From Gnetum montanum (lineage: Eukaryota > Streptophyta > Gnetopsida > Gnetales > Gnetaceae): DNA of 34,051 nucleotides. Shown here piece by piece: positions 1 through 10,739 of this stretch. The position numbers and the translations under genes were made by a program. Location: contig MNCI01034983.1 of NCBI GenBank assembly GCA_015680685.1, positions 23,059 to 57,109 on the forward strand, given 5' to 3'. Below the pieces are notes generated by a model that was not told where the DNA came from, did no database searches, and saw only the letters and a list, made by a program, of their open reading frames with translations. Each line of letters begins with the position of its first letter. Position 1 is the stretch's first letter.

Positions 1-700
1 AAAAAAAAACAAAGGCCCCATGCCAAGCATGGGTGTGTTGGTACCAACAAATCTATTTGCTACTTTTTTATTCTCTATACTATTATATCTTAAATGTATA
101 AATTTTTTCTCTTAAAATCACAATCTTCATTTATCCATTATAATAGTTATGGGTTTAAACACATAACTTAGTGTTGATGCATAAATTTTGGATGCACCAA
201 CACTTGGAAAAGAAAACTCATTTTAGGAGACTATTCCCGAAGGTGCCTCCTTATGGGTATAGAAACTTGAGAATAGTCTCAACTAGATAGAGAGGGCTAC
301 GCGACCTTTTAAAAAAATAAATTAAAAGAAAATTTAATTGGAATGCATTGGAATTTAAAACAAGTGATTGTTTGAAACAATAGGGACCTATAAAAATTAA
401 AATTTCCCCTAGTCCATTACTATTTACTATTGTCATTTGTGCCATCAGTTCATTGCCAATGCCATCGTAGCTAACACTACTCATAGCCATCGTAGCTCGC
501 TAGAAGAGGGAGAAAGAAGAAGTTGGATCTCGTGCCATCGAGAGAGACCACCTTCTGGTGTTGTTTGCTATAGGTGGATGATGAAGCGAAAGAAAAAAAA
601 AGTAGGAAAGCTGCCAAAAAGAAGAGACTACCTAACAGGGAGTGCCGCAGTGAGTCACTTGCTATATGTTGCTGCACACAATATCCCACATGTCATCTAA
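1..700. other. AT-rich intergenic sequence, no gene recognised
   Basis: The sequence is AT-rich with scattered short open frames in all directions, none of which resembles a known protein. A short segment, GCCATCGTAGCT, occurs twice between about 461 and 500. I see no transposon coding sequence or RNA gene here. Confidence 0.4.
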
Positions 701-714
701 AAAGAAAAAGGGGA

Positions 715-1205
715 GAGAGAGAGATGTCATTATTGTCCACTCTGCGTGTTGTAGACATGTCTTTTGTAGCCTTTGTTTCCTAGCGTGCACACTCTTCTAT
801 CTGCCATGTGCACCGCTGAAGAGAGAAGAGGCTGGCCCCTAATGTGAGAGAGAGAGAGGCTGGCCTTGATGAGAGAGAGGTTGGCCTTAGTGAGAGAGAG
901 GAGAGGCTGCAGGTGTTGCTTGTTGTCTACCACCACGTTGTCGTTATTGTTGTCATGATCACCATTGTCACGTGCCCTGTTAGAGAGAGGAGAGGTTGGC
1001 TGATGATGATACACTAAAGAAAGAGAAACTGCTTCCCCCCATAATCGTCCTTGATAGATGATTTGCCTACCACCTGTTGCTTAGCCCCCCCATTGGTGTT
1101 GAGAATCCCCTGCTTCCCCCCATAATTGTCTGCAATGTGCATGCTGTTGCAAGAGAGAGAGGGGAGGCTATAGGTGTTGCTCACCGTCTAGCACCACATC
1201 GCCAC
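715..1205. repeat. GA-rich low-complexity tract with duplicated blocks
   Basis: Runs of GAGAGA alternate with GGCTGGCCTT-type words between about 715 and 1000. A block around 891-945 (GAGAGAGAGGAGAGGCTG followed by a GTGTTGCTTGTTGTCTACC-like stretch) recurs in diverged form at about 1152-1203. A second word, CTGCTTCCCCCCATAAT, occurs near 1029 and again near 1110. This looks like slippage plus a local segmental duplication rather than coding sequence. Confidence 0.6.
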
Positions 1206-1289
1206 GCTAAAAAAAAAGGAAGCCATGCCCCTTTTTTCCCCACAACATCTACTCCTTCCCTTTTATAGTCGTTCATTTGGGTGTTTACA

Positions 1290-1545
1290 TGCCCACGTCT
1301 TGCATTAGTTACACCCACCACCCAAGTCCTAATGCAACTTCTGTAATGCCTGGGACTGCCACATCATTGATTACGCCACCACCACACGTAACTCATGACA
1401 CCACCCGGACATAACTCCCACCACATTCTCCACCACCATGGGTTACCACCAACGTAACTCGTATAATGCACATAACTCTTGGCACCACCACCATTGGTTA
1501 ACCCCCCATGTTCTCCACCACCGAGGTAGTTACATCTATGCCATC
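1290..1545. repeat. CCACCA-rich degenerate repeat tract
   Basis: The stretch is dominated by CACCACCA words interspersed with GTAACTC or ATAACTC words. It has no sustained reading frame and looks like a degenerate simple-sequence tract. Confidence 0.5.
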
Positions 1546-2400
1546 ATGGCGTGGCAATGTAATTGCCGCCACAAGCTCGCCATTATGAATTAGGCCCCAA
1601 GGCGTGCTTGTACAAATTAACAGTGTGCCAGGAGATTACACTTGATCATGGCCCCATGCCTAGCATAGGCAATGTTTGCATTGTACTATGTTTGCATTGT
1701 ATTTTGATCTGTTTTGACTATGAGAAGGATGGCTGTAAAGTGCATATTCCTCTTTTTACCAAAATGCCACTGCGATGAAACAAGTCATGCTAGTGCAGCA
1801 AAACCTTACGGACTGAGTAAAAGTAAGTGTCGCCGAAGAATGAGAATTAAGTCAAAATTTTAATTTAAAAAGAAGCCTAACGTAGGAAAAATTACCTTAG
1901 TTCTCCACTCACTGCACTGAAACGTTGGGAGGGAAGAAACGTCGGTAAAATGGTGAGAAAAAGCTGAAAGCTCTCAGCTAGAAAAGAGAATCTATTAGAT
2001 TTCAGATAGCAAAATTTTTAAAACATCCTCCTGATTAGTGACACGGTATTCTTCCTTTTCCTCTTTTTTCCTTAAAAGCTGCCTTTTAGGCGGAGCGGAG
2101 GGATTCTGGATTCAAGGTTTGGTGGCTCGTGGTATTGCAATTTGCACAAACAAAAGTAACTACTGTGTTGGTGTCTAAAAACACAGTATTCATTGAAAAA
2201 GAGTCAAAAAGAAGGCACACTAACATGCAGGGAAGATAAACAATAAAAACCACTGCAAACGATGTCACAAGAAGTCACCCAAGATATTCCTTTCTCCCTC
2301 AATTACCACGTTTTTTGTGGCCGGCGCCTGCTCATGTTGAGAACTTGAGATTGTTGTTATTGACCTTCCTGGTACAACTTGTGACGTGTATCACACCACA
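1546..2400. other. Unassigned non-coding sequence
   Basis: I see no recognisable gene, repeat family or RNA in this stretch; open frames are short and not protein-like. Confidence 0.35.
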
Positions 2401-3007
2401 AACTCAGTCAAAATCCATACCATGCATATTTTTCAACTCTCAACATCAACGTAAAACCTTCACTTTCACTAACGAACTTAATATCAATGGGTTTCCTCTT
2501 AATGGGTTGCTGTTGACACATACAGACATTATGTTAAAAATAGTTGACACTGAATTCCTCCTAACAACAGATTTTTAATGTCCATGACATATTAATAAAA
2601 AACAGTTTCAATATAATTGTCAGAGATCATGTGCAGTGTGGGATTATCAGCCACAGCATGCATATTCTTCAACTCTGTCAAAATCCACAGGATGCATATT
2701 CTTCAACTCTCAACATCAACGCAAAACCTTCACTTTCACTGATGAACTTAATAACAATGGGTTTCCTCTTAATGGGTTGCTTTTGACATTTGTTCAGAGT
2801 CACATAAAAACACCTTCACTTTCACACATATCAAAGAAGGGTTTCGTTTCCATTGCTGTTGACACATACAGACATTAAATTAAAAATAGTTGAAACTGAA
2901 TTCCTCCAACAACAAATTTTTAATGTCCATGACATAATAAAAGAAACAGTTTCAATATAATTGTCAGAGATCATGGGGATCATGGGCAGTGTGGGATTAT
3001 CAGCCAC
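2401..3007. repeat. 270-bp tandem duplication, two diverged copies
   Basis: Copy 1 (2401-2670) and copy 2 (2671 to about 3007) align across their length, sharing TCAACTCTCAACATCAACG, GGGTTTCCTCTTAATGGG, and AACAGTTTCAATATAATTG. Copy 2 carries about 76 bp (2781-2856) absent from copy 1. The extra block is bounded by TTGCTTTTGACA and TTGCTGTTGACA, so copy 1 probably lost it by deletion between short direct repeats. No gene is evident in either copy. Confidence 0.85.
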
Positions 3008-3787
3008 AAATCAAAACATTAGTCTTGTGTGACTTCTGCAATTTCTGGGACATGCTTTGGTGCCTGCTTCATTGTCTACACTAGCACGACTCATGAGTAG
3101 TATAGAATTGTCCATTTACTGGTCTGCTCTTTTTAGACCACCAATGTTTTCTTGGGCTGCCGAGATCCATTATAGGCTTATTACCCACCCCACCCCACTA
3201 TATAGCTGTAGTACCAGACGGTGTAGTAGATTAATTTTCAAGCTTGCCTTTCAGTTTCCACGACATGTTTGGATTCTTACAACATGTTTGGATACTACAG
3301 CAGTCAGAAATATGAACCAATCATTCTTAAGAAAGCAAGGTTAGTCACATTTTACGGGCTAGTCACATTTTACGGGCCATGTGTCATTTCAAGGGAGAAA
3401 AGGATTTCTCTACTTCTAGAATATGAGCTAATTATCCATATATGCATCATAACTACCAACAATAGAGTACTAGTGCCTTCAGTTGATTGATTGATGATTG
3501 GATGGAGAGCGAAAGCTCGTCTGAAATTCCAGAGCCACATCGGGAGGAGTAGCAGGTGAAGGTAGAATTTGGAGAGGCCGAAGAAAAATGAAGTAACAAG
3601 GAAACTTCACCAGGTGTGGGTGGGAGCAGCTGGTTGAGAATTGAGGCAGGTCAGATCAAGTGTTTGGACTTCCCTTGCCGGAAGTACGAAAGGTTTCCAG
3701 AATTCAAAAGTTAGTCAACCAAGTTTACGTCAATTTTTAAGAAACCTAAGCTCAGCTACTAAGCACAAGCTAGCTTTAGTTCAGTCG
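3008..3787. other. Unassigned sequence with small local duplications
   Basis: An 18-bp unit, TTAGTCACATTTTACGGG, is repeated in tandem at 3341-3376, and ACATGTTTGGAT occurs twice near 3263-3295. A TATATA word at 3199 and a 16-codon open frame starting at 3502 are present, but nothing shows that they form a gene. Confidence 0.4.
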
Positions 3788-3885
3788 GCTGTGGGGTTGT
3801 ATGGAACAATACACAGAAGTCATTGATAATCATGGGGCTGTGGGGTTGTATGGAATAATACACAGAAGTCATTGATAATCATGGA
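3788..3885. repeat. 49-bp tandem direct repeat, two copies
   Basis: Copies 3788-3836 and 3837-3885 begin GCTGTGGGGTTGTATGGAA and differ at about two positions. The near identity points to a recent tandem duplication. Confidence 0.9.
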
Positions 3886-4128
3886 GCATAGATATTGAAA
3901 GCCTAGGTTTAGGCACATCAACGAGAAAGTCAAGAGCTAAAAAGCTAAAACTCAATTGGCTCTTCAAGAAAAGGCTTTGGTGGAGCACAATAGTGTTCAA
4001 AATATTTGAACTACCATGTTTCATAAGGCTCCTAGCCTAGGTTTTATAAAGGGATGCTAAATGACAAGCTAATATAAGAAAAAAGTATATTGAATCACAC
4101 CAAGACTTTTTAGGGAAGAGGGCTCAAG

Positions 4129-4276
4129 TTAGAGTTTTTGGGAAGAGTTGCTAAGACTTGGTAGATTGTAATTAACTCCACAACACTCAAACAAATTTTT
4201 TAAAACCTTACCAATAAAGTGAGTATCATTATCAGAAATCAAGATATGTGATACACAGAACCTATAAAATTGAAAA
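4129..4276 (-). pseudogene. Ty3/gypsy integrase core fragment
   Basis: The minus strand encodes a short stretch containing ILISDNDTHF followed by a Cys-Gly-Val-Asn segment. This matches the second catalytic Asp region of the retroviral-type integrase core (the SDN.T.F signature of Ty3/gypsy elements). The fragment is about 50 codons long. Its upstream side stops exactly where the neighbouring copia LTR begins, so the copia element probably inserted into it or replaced the rest. Downstream (below 4129) the similarity is lost at a stop. I could not convincingly find the missing upstream part beyond the other copia LTR. Confidence 0.6.
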
Positions 4277-4690
4277 GGTGGTTGAAGGTAAATATGCTTT
4301 GAGTTTCTCATTGTTATTTCCTTGATTTCTCCACCAAGATTTACTACCATAGTTTTCTATTTTTTATTTTGTCATGCATCCCTTTCAACAATTCTTTTAT
4401 TAGTTATGTTAGCCCCTTTTGTAAAAAAATAAATATTCATATCATGTGGATTATGAGTTTATTTTTATAACAGATAGAAATATAAAAGGAGCTCAAAGGA
4501 TGTACCCTTGGTGTAAAAAATTGCCAATGCATGAGCTTCAAAAAATAATCTCCTTTGCAAGTTATAAATTCTCCATAAGCTTCAATCTTTTGGAGCTGTG
4601 GGGCTACTAACAATTTAGGAATTGATTTCTATTAGGGTTTTTACCTTGAAAGTTTTCCCCTTCATGTCTTTTCAATTTTTATAGTATACT
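4277..4690 (+). repeat. 5' LTR of the copia element
   Basis: Aligns with 9750-10219 over nearly its full length. Shared words include GTGGTTGAA at the start, AATAAATATTCAT, ATATAAAAGGAGCTCAAAGGA and TCTTTTGGAGCTGT. ATATAAAAG near 4480 is a plausible TATA box. The first base is G where the other LTR has T, so the terminal TG has decayed. The right boundary is approximate. Confidence 0.75.
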
Positions 4691-4762
4691 TAGTCCAACT
4701 CTTCAACCAAAATTGAGATTAAAAAATTTACTTAGTCCAATTATGAAATATAGAAGATCAAG

Positions 4763-5430
4763 ATGGAGAATCTTTTGATTGAAAAAGACTAGTACAATGC
4801 CATTTTAGGAGTGAAGCTTGAGAAAATGTTTGATGAAGAATCAGAAAAAATGAACCTAAAAGTAATAAGTGCAATTTGTTTATTTCTTTTAGATTTGGTA
4901 TTGCTTATTGTTTTTAATATTTCTTCTGCTAAATATTTATGGGATAGACTATAAGTTTTTTTCTTAAACAAAGTTCCTAACATATAAGTTATTTTTGAAG
5001 AAATGATTATATGAATGCAAAATGGTTAAAGGTACAACCATTACAAAGAACCTGAATGCCTTCAATATGCTGGTTCATTTGTTGTAATTTATGGGGGTGA
5101 AAATGATGAAGAAGATCAGTGCATCACTTTTCTTAGCATACTCCTAGAATCATGGAAGATGTTTGTGATGGTTGTTAGAAAGTGATACATCTACTAGCTT
5201 TAATTTTTGATAATATTATTGGTCAATTGCTGTCTAAGGAAACAAGAAGGAAAACTTCTATTCCTTCTCAAAATGATGTATTACTCGTTAAATATGATTC
5301 AAAGCCAAAATTTGTTACGAGAGCTCAATTCAAGAATAAGCCTAAAAATTTGTAAAGAGGGCACTTCAATGTTGGAATTGTGGTAAAGTTGGTCAGATAA
5401 AGAAAAATTATAAAATCGCTCTTGTAAAGG
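4763..5430 (+). pseudogene. copia gag remnant with decayed zinc knuckle
   Basis: An ATG at 4763 opens a stretch similar to copia nucleocapsid precursors, with a KMNLKVISAIC-like segment and a region ending in IFEEM. Near 5370 the CCHC zinc knuckle is recognisable as CWNCGKVGQ. The His is replaced by Gln and the last Cys by Tyr, so it could not bind zinc normally. Several in-frame stops and at least one frameshift (between about 5330 and 5370) break it. Confidence 0.65.
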
Positions 5431-5492
5431 ATAATTCCATAGAGAATAATGTATCAAATAATGATAAAGTCCCTCTTTCTCGAAAGGGAGAT

Positions 5493-5693
5493 TTGTATAT
5501 TGTATCTTCTTCTGATAATGCTAATAATGTTGAGTATACATCTTCTAATCTTTGGATAGTAACATTAGAAAATGATGGTTTATGCAAAGTTTTAACTTAT
5601 AGAAAAGTTAAGATTCAGTTTCATGATGGAACAATTAAACGTATTCATAGTGTACATCATATTCCAACACTTGTAAAAACCTTTTGTCTATAA
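5493..5693 (+). pseudogene. copia protease fragment lacking the active-site motif
   Basis: The frame runs from SNLWIV directly into a segment ending KIQFHDGTIKRIHSVHHIP, which matches the C-terminal half of copia proteases. In copia elements WI[VL] is followed immediately by the DSGAS-type active site; here that motif and roughly 40-50 residues after it are missing. This is an internal deletion, not point decay. The fragment ends with a stop at 5691-5693. Confidence 0.65.
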
Positions 5694-5748
5694 TGAATTG
5701 GATGATGCATGATTAACTATTAACTTTGGAGGTGAAGAATGTCAAATA

Positions 5749-6368
5749 GTGCATGGTTCATCTTCTTTGGCTTCTAGAATAAAAATAAGCAAGTTGTATA
5801 AATTAAAAGCTAAGACATCAAAACAAAGATTGAGTGCTTTTGTTGTTATTGATTTATTCATAAAAGAATGTGTCATCTTGTTGAAAAGGAGCTTAAGAAA
5901 CTTTATAAGCAAGGTAAAATTAAGCTTTCAAAAGATTCCTTAATATATGCCATCATTGTCTACATGATAAATACTTGTTACAATTTCTAGAAAAGTAATG
6001 CTAAATCTCTTCAGATATTAGAACTAATATATAGTGATGTATGTGAACCAGTTAAGGGTATTAGAATAAGTTCTCTTGGAGGCTTCTTTTATTAACGATT
6101 GTTCCAAAAAGAGTTAGATTTATTTATTAAAACATAAATTTAAGGTATTTGGAAAATTTAAAGAATTTAAAGCTCTTATTAAGAATTATTTTGGCAAGAA
6201 AATTAAAATTCTCAAAACTAAAAATGATGGTGAATTTGTTCCAATGAGTTTAATGTTTTTTTTTTTTGTAAAGAATAAGGTATTCAAAGGTAGAAGACTA
6301 TCTTAGGGACTTGTGAATAAAATGAAGTAGTAGAACATTTCAATTGAACATCGATGGAATGTGTCAGA
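5749..6368 (+). pseudogene. copia pre-integrase and integrase core, 5' part
   Basis: The pre-integrase segment (5749 to about 5940) leads into ILELIYSDVCEPVKG (about 6015-6060), which carries the first catalytic Asp of the integrase core. A later segment ILKTKNDGEF (about 6212-6240) corresponds to the second catalytic site, but the Asp is replaced by Lys. The frame then continues through a C-K-E-stop-G-I-Q-R stretch and NEVVE to the codons just before 6369. A solo LTR interrupts it there, and the domain resumes at 7568. Multiple stops and frameshifts are present. Confidence 0.7.
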
Positions 6369-6373
6369 TGTAT

Positions 6374-7562
6374 TATTAGACTATACTTCTTAGTTAAGAT
6401 ACAATCATTAATTTCTTAACTTAATTAAATATTAGTTACAAAAGATCACAATAATTTACCAAGAGTCATAACTCCTTACAAAGTATAAGAGAACGCAAGT
6501 CCTCATTTTGTAACATATGAAAATAAGAAAATAAAAACATGGATGGATGAATGAATACAAAAGAATAATGAGATGGTAGATGCAAAAGAGAGCAAGTGTG
6601 TAAGATCAAGTAAGATAAGGAAGCAGTATTAGAACAATAGCCATGAGTAATGTTCATAAACCATAAGATATAATCATCAATGATTTGTAAAATTACCAAG
6701 GAGAAAATGGTCTACATCGTAGAAGTAAACATAAGTAGTAAAAACTCATTAGTTACGAAGAATGGATAAGCAAGTGTTGTAGGAAGCACATGTGATCCTT
6801 GTAGCACAGGATCTAGTTTTCTAATGAGAAAGAAAAGTTGCACCATATGTAGCATAGTCTAGTTTCTTAAATAATAAGAGAAAGTCATTCGGAAGGTTAC
6901 AATGGAAAATAAAAAGAAAAAAAAAGCATGGCTTACAAAGAAGTATTTTGAAGCTAAGTCAAAAGTGACTTAGAAAAATGAGGAAAGAAGTTAAGTTAAA
7001 GAAGAATTAACAAAGTAAACTATAAGACTACAACAAGTCCACATATCAAAATTTGTAATACAATGAGTTAGGAATAACAATCATAAGTTTATTATTAACT
7101 TACGATGAAGAAGTAGATACGATTAAGAAGAAGATGCATTTTTAAAGAAATAGCAACATTACCAAAGCATAAGACGTTCTTATAAACTTAACAAATCTAG
7201 AATTATGGTAAGCTCAAAGATGATGATTATGACTTATTAAAAGTACTAATTTATGAAATTAGTACAATATAACTCTGTTCAACATAAGAGGATTCATAAG
7301 TAGTAATCCAGTAAGACTTACAATACTCACAACTCTAGAGAATTACTTCCTACTCACCACATCTTGGAGAATCCTGAAGATAACTTGGAAAATGAAATTT
7401 GTAATAACAATACTTATGAAAGAAAGAATGTTATGAATTACAAATGTCATAATAATGTTACGAAAAGTGTATCTTCCAGTAAAAGATCCTGAGGCAACAA
7501 TTGAGGTAATGAAATTATGTTAAAAGAATAATAAAGTACTACAAGTAGATAAATTTCTAACA
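6374..7562. mobile_element. Solo LTR nested in the copia integrase
   Basis: The 1189-bp insert begins TATTAGAC and ends TTTCTAACA. The ends are inverted complements of the usual TGTTAGA...TCTAACA LTR type, with the initial TG changed to TA. The flanking bases TGTAT occur at 6369-6373 and at 7563-7567, a perfect 5-bp target duplication. Removing the insert plus one duplication restores the copia integrase reading across the junction (V-R-C-M-F-S-E-S). No internal coding region, primer site or second LTR is seen, so it is best read as a solo LTR left by LTR-LTR recombination. Its family and orientation are unknown. Confidence 0.8.
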
Positions 7563-7567
7563 TGTAT

Positions 7568-8000
7568 GTTCAGTGAATCTTGTCTTGACAAACATTTCTG
7601 GGATTAAGTACTAATGATTGTTTATTATCTTATTAAAAATCTCCTTTATTAATGCTTGACAAAAAAATTCTAGAGGTTTTTTGGAGTTGTAAATCCATTA
7701 ATTTAAATTATTTGAAGATTTTTGATTGTGAAGCCTATGTACATGTTTCAAAATGTATTTTTCTTAGCTATGGACATGGTGTTAAAGCTTACAAGTTGTA
7801 TAACTTAGAAACTAAAACGGTTATTTATAGTCGAGATGTCATATTTAGAGAAAAATATGGATCTATGAATAAGAAATCTTCAAGTGCTAAGACCCCTTCA
7901 AAAGATGTAACTCTTGAGTATGTCCCCATTGAAATTAATAATGAAATTCCTCAAGGTCATCCTCCCTCATCTGAGGATATTACCCTTAGTGAATAGGATA
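7568..8000 (+). pseudogene. copia integrase, 3' part
   Basis: Resumes the integrase right after the solo LTR with FSESCLDKHFW, then YYLIKNLL, then NYLKIFDCEAYVHVSKC and IFLSYGHGVKAYKLYN. These are the conserved C-terminal copia integrase words (F.C.AYVH, IF.GY..GVK.Y.L). A short deletion lies between the Cys of AYVHVSKC and IFLSYG. TVIYSRDVIFRE follows, which marks the end of the integrase and start of the linker. A stop at 7994-7996 and upstream frame changes disable it. Confidence 0.75.
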
Positions 8001-8249
8001 TGGTGATAGTATACTAGATGAGAATGAACCACATGAAAAGGGAGAAAATAGTTTAAGTGAACAACAAAGTGAAGATGGGCCATCAAGATGGTCAAAATGT
8101 ATAAGAATATTAGCATCACATTTAGAGGAATATGTATTATTTATTGAAAATGATGAGCCATCAACATATGATGAGGCATATTGATCTATGCAAAGTATAG
8201 AATAGAAACAAGTAAAGGATGTTGAAATGTCATCAATTCATAAGAATAA

Positions 8250-9690
8250 AACTTGAAAATTAGTTGAGCTTCAACTAGATAAAAATCCCATTGGAAATGA
8301 ATGGGTATACAGAATAAAATCTAGAAATTAATACAAGGCTTGACTTGTAGCTAAATATTTTTCTTAGGAAAAATGAATTGATTATGATAAAATCTTTTAT
8401 CTAGTAGTGAAATTAACATCTATAATGTCATTACTGTTCATCATAGCTATTTATGATCTTCAACTTGAATAATTGGATGTGAAAACAACATTCCTTAATG
8501 GTGATCTTAAGAAAGAAATATATATGTTTTAACTTGAAGAGTATGAAATAAAAGGAAAAGAGTGTATGTTGTGTCAATTATTAAAATCATTATATGGGCT
8601 CAAACAAGCACAAAAATTGTGGAATAAAAAGTTTAATGACCCCATGATACATCTTGGCTTCATTACAAGTGTAGAAGAATATTGTATGTATGTTAAAGAT
8701 ATAGGTGAAAGATACATTGTTTTATTATTATATGTTAATGACATGTTAATAACAAGAAATGACATACATGGTATTCAGGAGTTGAAACTTCATCTATCTT
8801 TTTAATTTAAGATGAAGAATCTTGGTGTTGCATAAAAGATTTTGGACATAAAAATTAAAAGAGGTAGGGTTGATACTTTGACTTGGACAATCTGCATATG
8901 TTGAAAATATCTTTGAAAAGTTTAATATGCAAGATTGCAAACCTATGGCTATACCCTATGAAACTGGTATTAAACTTTCAATTGAATAATGTCTAAAGAC
9001 AAAAGAAGATAAGGAGTTCATGATTAAAATATCATATGCTAGTGCTGTCGATAGTCTAATGTATGCAATGGTTTCTACTAGACTTGATATTACTTACATT
9101 ATTAGCAAGCTTAGCAAGTATATATCTAATTTAGGGAAACAACACTAGATTGTGATGAAGTGAGTCTTTTGATATCTTTTTGGTATTGTAAATTATGGGA
9201 TTTATTATAAGAATGATTTCATTGGACTTCATGGCTTGATTGATGTAGATTGGGACAATGATCTTCATAGTAGAAAATCTACTAGTGGATATGCGTTTCA
9301 TCTCTTTGGTGGTGTTATTAATTGGAAAAGTCAAAAAAAAATCTTATGTTACCCAATCTACCACTGAATTTGAATATGTTGTTGCTAACTCAGCATGTAC
9401 AGAGGTCATATGGCTTCAAAGGTTAATAGTTGAACTTGGTATCACTCAAACGCCTATAAATATTGGTCGTGACATCGAAATGCTAAAATATCCAAGAACT
9501 CAACTTTTCATACCCAAATAAAGCATATTGAAATACAGTTCACTATATATGTAAGGAAATTAAAATGCAAAGGATTCTTTTGGAAAAAGTATCTACAGAA
9601 GTAAATCCTATAGACATACTTACCAAGTCAATACCTACTAAAAAGTTTCTTTGGTATCTATTAGCATTTGGTTTTCTTCTGACTTGATTT
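8250..9690 (+). pseudogene. copia reverse transcriptase and RNase H remnant
   Basis: Successive segments in changing frames match copia RT: EWVYRIKS (about 8298), LDVKTTFLNGDLKKEIYM, LLKSLYGLKQAQKLWNKKF (about 8578-8635) and LLLYVNDML. The RT active site YVDD is changed to YVND. After a short disruption near 8860 come YVENIFEKFNMQDCKP, SAVDSLMYAMVSTRLDI and the RNase H words DVDWDNDLHSRKSTSGYAF (about 9245-9300). The frame ends with KHIEIQFTIYVRKLK and DILTKSIPTKKF. Numerous stops and frameshifts make it non-functional. Confidence 0.8.
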
Positions 9691-9749
9691 TCTAAAATGA
9701 TTTGGATTGGTCATTAATGTAGCTTTACCACCAAAGGAAGAATTAAAAA

Positions 9750-10219
9750 TGTGGTTGAAAAAAATTTGCCTTAATTTTCCATTATTATTTTCTCTATAGT
9801 TATTTCTTTGATTTCCTCCACTATTATTTCCTTGATTTTCTTTGTTGAGATTTCCTACCATCATTTTCTATTTTTTGTTTGGTCAACCATCCATTTCACC
9901 AATACTTTTATTAGTTATGTTAACTTCCTTTAACAAAAATAAATATTCATTTCCTATGGATTATGGTTTTATTTTTTGTAACTTGTAACAATATAAAAGG
10001 AGCTCAAAGGAAGCATCCTTGCTATGAAAATTTTCAATGCATGAGCTTAAAATGTAATCTCCTCTACAAGTAGTATATTCTTCCTAAGCTTTAATCTTTT
10101 GGAGCTGTATTGTTGCTAATGGTCCAAGAATTGACTTCTAGTAGGGTTTTTTTACCTTGAAATTTTTTCCTTGGATAACTTTGTATCATCTTAATTTTTG
10201 TAGTGTTCTATATTTTATT
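9750..10219 (+). repeat. 3' LTR of the copia element
   Basis: Starts TGTGGTTGAA after a purine-rich tract and aligns with 4277-4690. Relative to the left LTR it has a small internal duplication of a TTATTTCCTTGATTT-like word near 9799-9840. The two LTRs differ at many positions and by indels, indicating an old insertion. Confidence 0.75.
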
Positions 10220-10224
10220 GAAAA

Positions 10225-10573
10225 ATTTAATTATGTGTCACTAAAAATAATAGAAATACATTGTCTATAATTGTAATAACTTTTGTCCATTTGGTATTGT
10301 AGTAAATGCATAGCCTAAAGTATATCTTGCCATTCGAAATTGTCAATATGAGGCTGAAGAAGTTGATGCCCTCACATTGAAGGGCTCTAATACTTTAATC
10401 CATTGTTGTAGTCCCTCCATTTATGTTGACATACCTCCTTCTTTCTAACACTTATTGCATCGATTGATAAATTCATGAGAATCATGGAACATGATGGATC
10501 AAATATTACTTACAAATAAGATTTGCACACCGGGGTGGGAGTTGTTGGGGTGAGGGAGTGTGTGTGGAATGGA
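10225..10573. other. Unassigned sequence between copia and SINE copies
   Basis: No coding similarity is visible. The segment 10510-10560 (CACACCGGGGTGGGAG...) may be the 3' end of the adjacent minus-strand SINE. Confidence 0.35.
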
Positions 10574-10735
10574 TGTTGGAACCTTGAAATAATTGTAATA
10601 TAGGTATATCCCAAGAGATATAATCCAATTAAAACTTTATAACTCACCATTGCCAACTAAAATCAAACCCATGACTTGGAGCTTTCAACTCAAGAATCTT
10701 ACCACTAGGCTAACACCTCATTATTTGGGGGAGAA
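10574..10735 (-). mobile_element. tRNA-derived SINE, copy A
   Basis: Read on the minus strand, the copy starts AAATAATGAGGTG. It contains an A-box-like TAGCCTAGTGGTAAG (box complement at 10702-10712) and a B-box-like GGGTTTGATTT (complement at 10660-10670), the split RNA polymerase III promoter of tRNA-derived SINEs. A body of about 70 bp follows the B box and ends near 10574 or beyond. A second copy of the tRNA-like head lies at 16116-16216, and a second copy of the body lies at 10740-10808. It is not a tRNA gene: the cloverleaf is incomplete. Confidence 0.7.
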
Positions 10736-10739
10736 GATG

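Larger units (their letters stand above)
4277..10219 (+). mobile_element. Degenerate Ty1/copia retrotransposon, Tork/Tnt1-like
   Basis: Two similar LTRs (4277 to about 4690 and 9750-10219) flank, in order, remnants of gag, protease, integrase, reverse transcriptase and RNase H, the copia gene order. The element is about 5.9 kb, or about 4.75 kb without the nested solo LTR at 6374-7562, which is a normal copia length. GAAAA precedes the left LTR (4272-4276) and follows the right one (10220-10224), a possible 5-bp target duplication. A purine-rich tract (AAAGGAAGAA, about 9733-9742) just before the right LTR fits a polypurine tract. No clear initiator-tRNA primer site is visible after the left LTR. 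All coding parts contain stops and frameshifts, so the copy is old and inactive. Confidence 0.85.

Noticed and set aside
3199-3552. TATATA word and a 16-codon frame (MESESSSEIPEPHREE) as a host gene start
   Set aside because: The frame ends after 16 codons, no supported downstream exon is visible, and TATA words are common in AT-rich DNA.
7500-7562. Apparent continuation of copia integrase just before 7563
   Set aside because: A weak V-K-R-I-I-K match looked like the usual V-E-R-M-N-R word, but the true continuation is on the left side of the solo LTR (up to 6368), so this match is chance.
10660-10712. tRNA gene suggested by A-box and B-box words
   Set aside because: No full cloverleaf can be formed, and the same sequence recurs at 16148-16199 with a shared non-tRNA body, which indicates a SINE.
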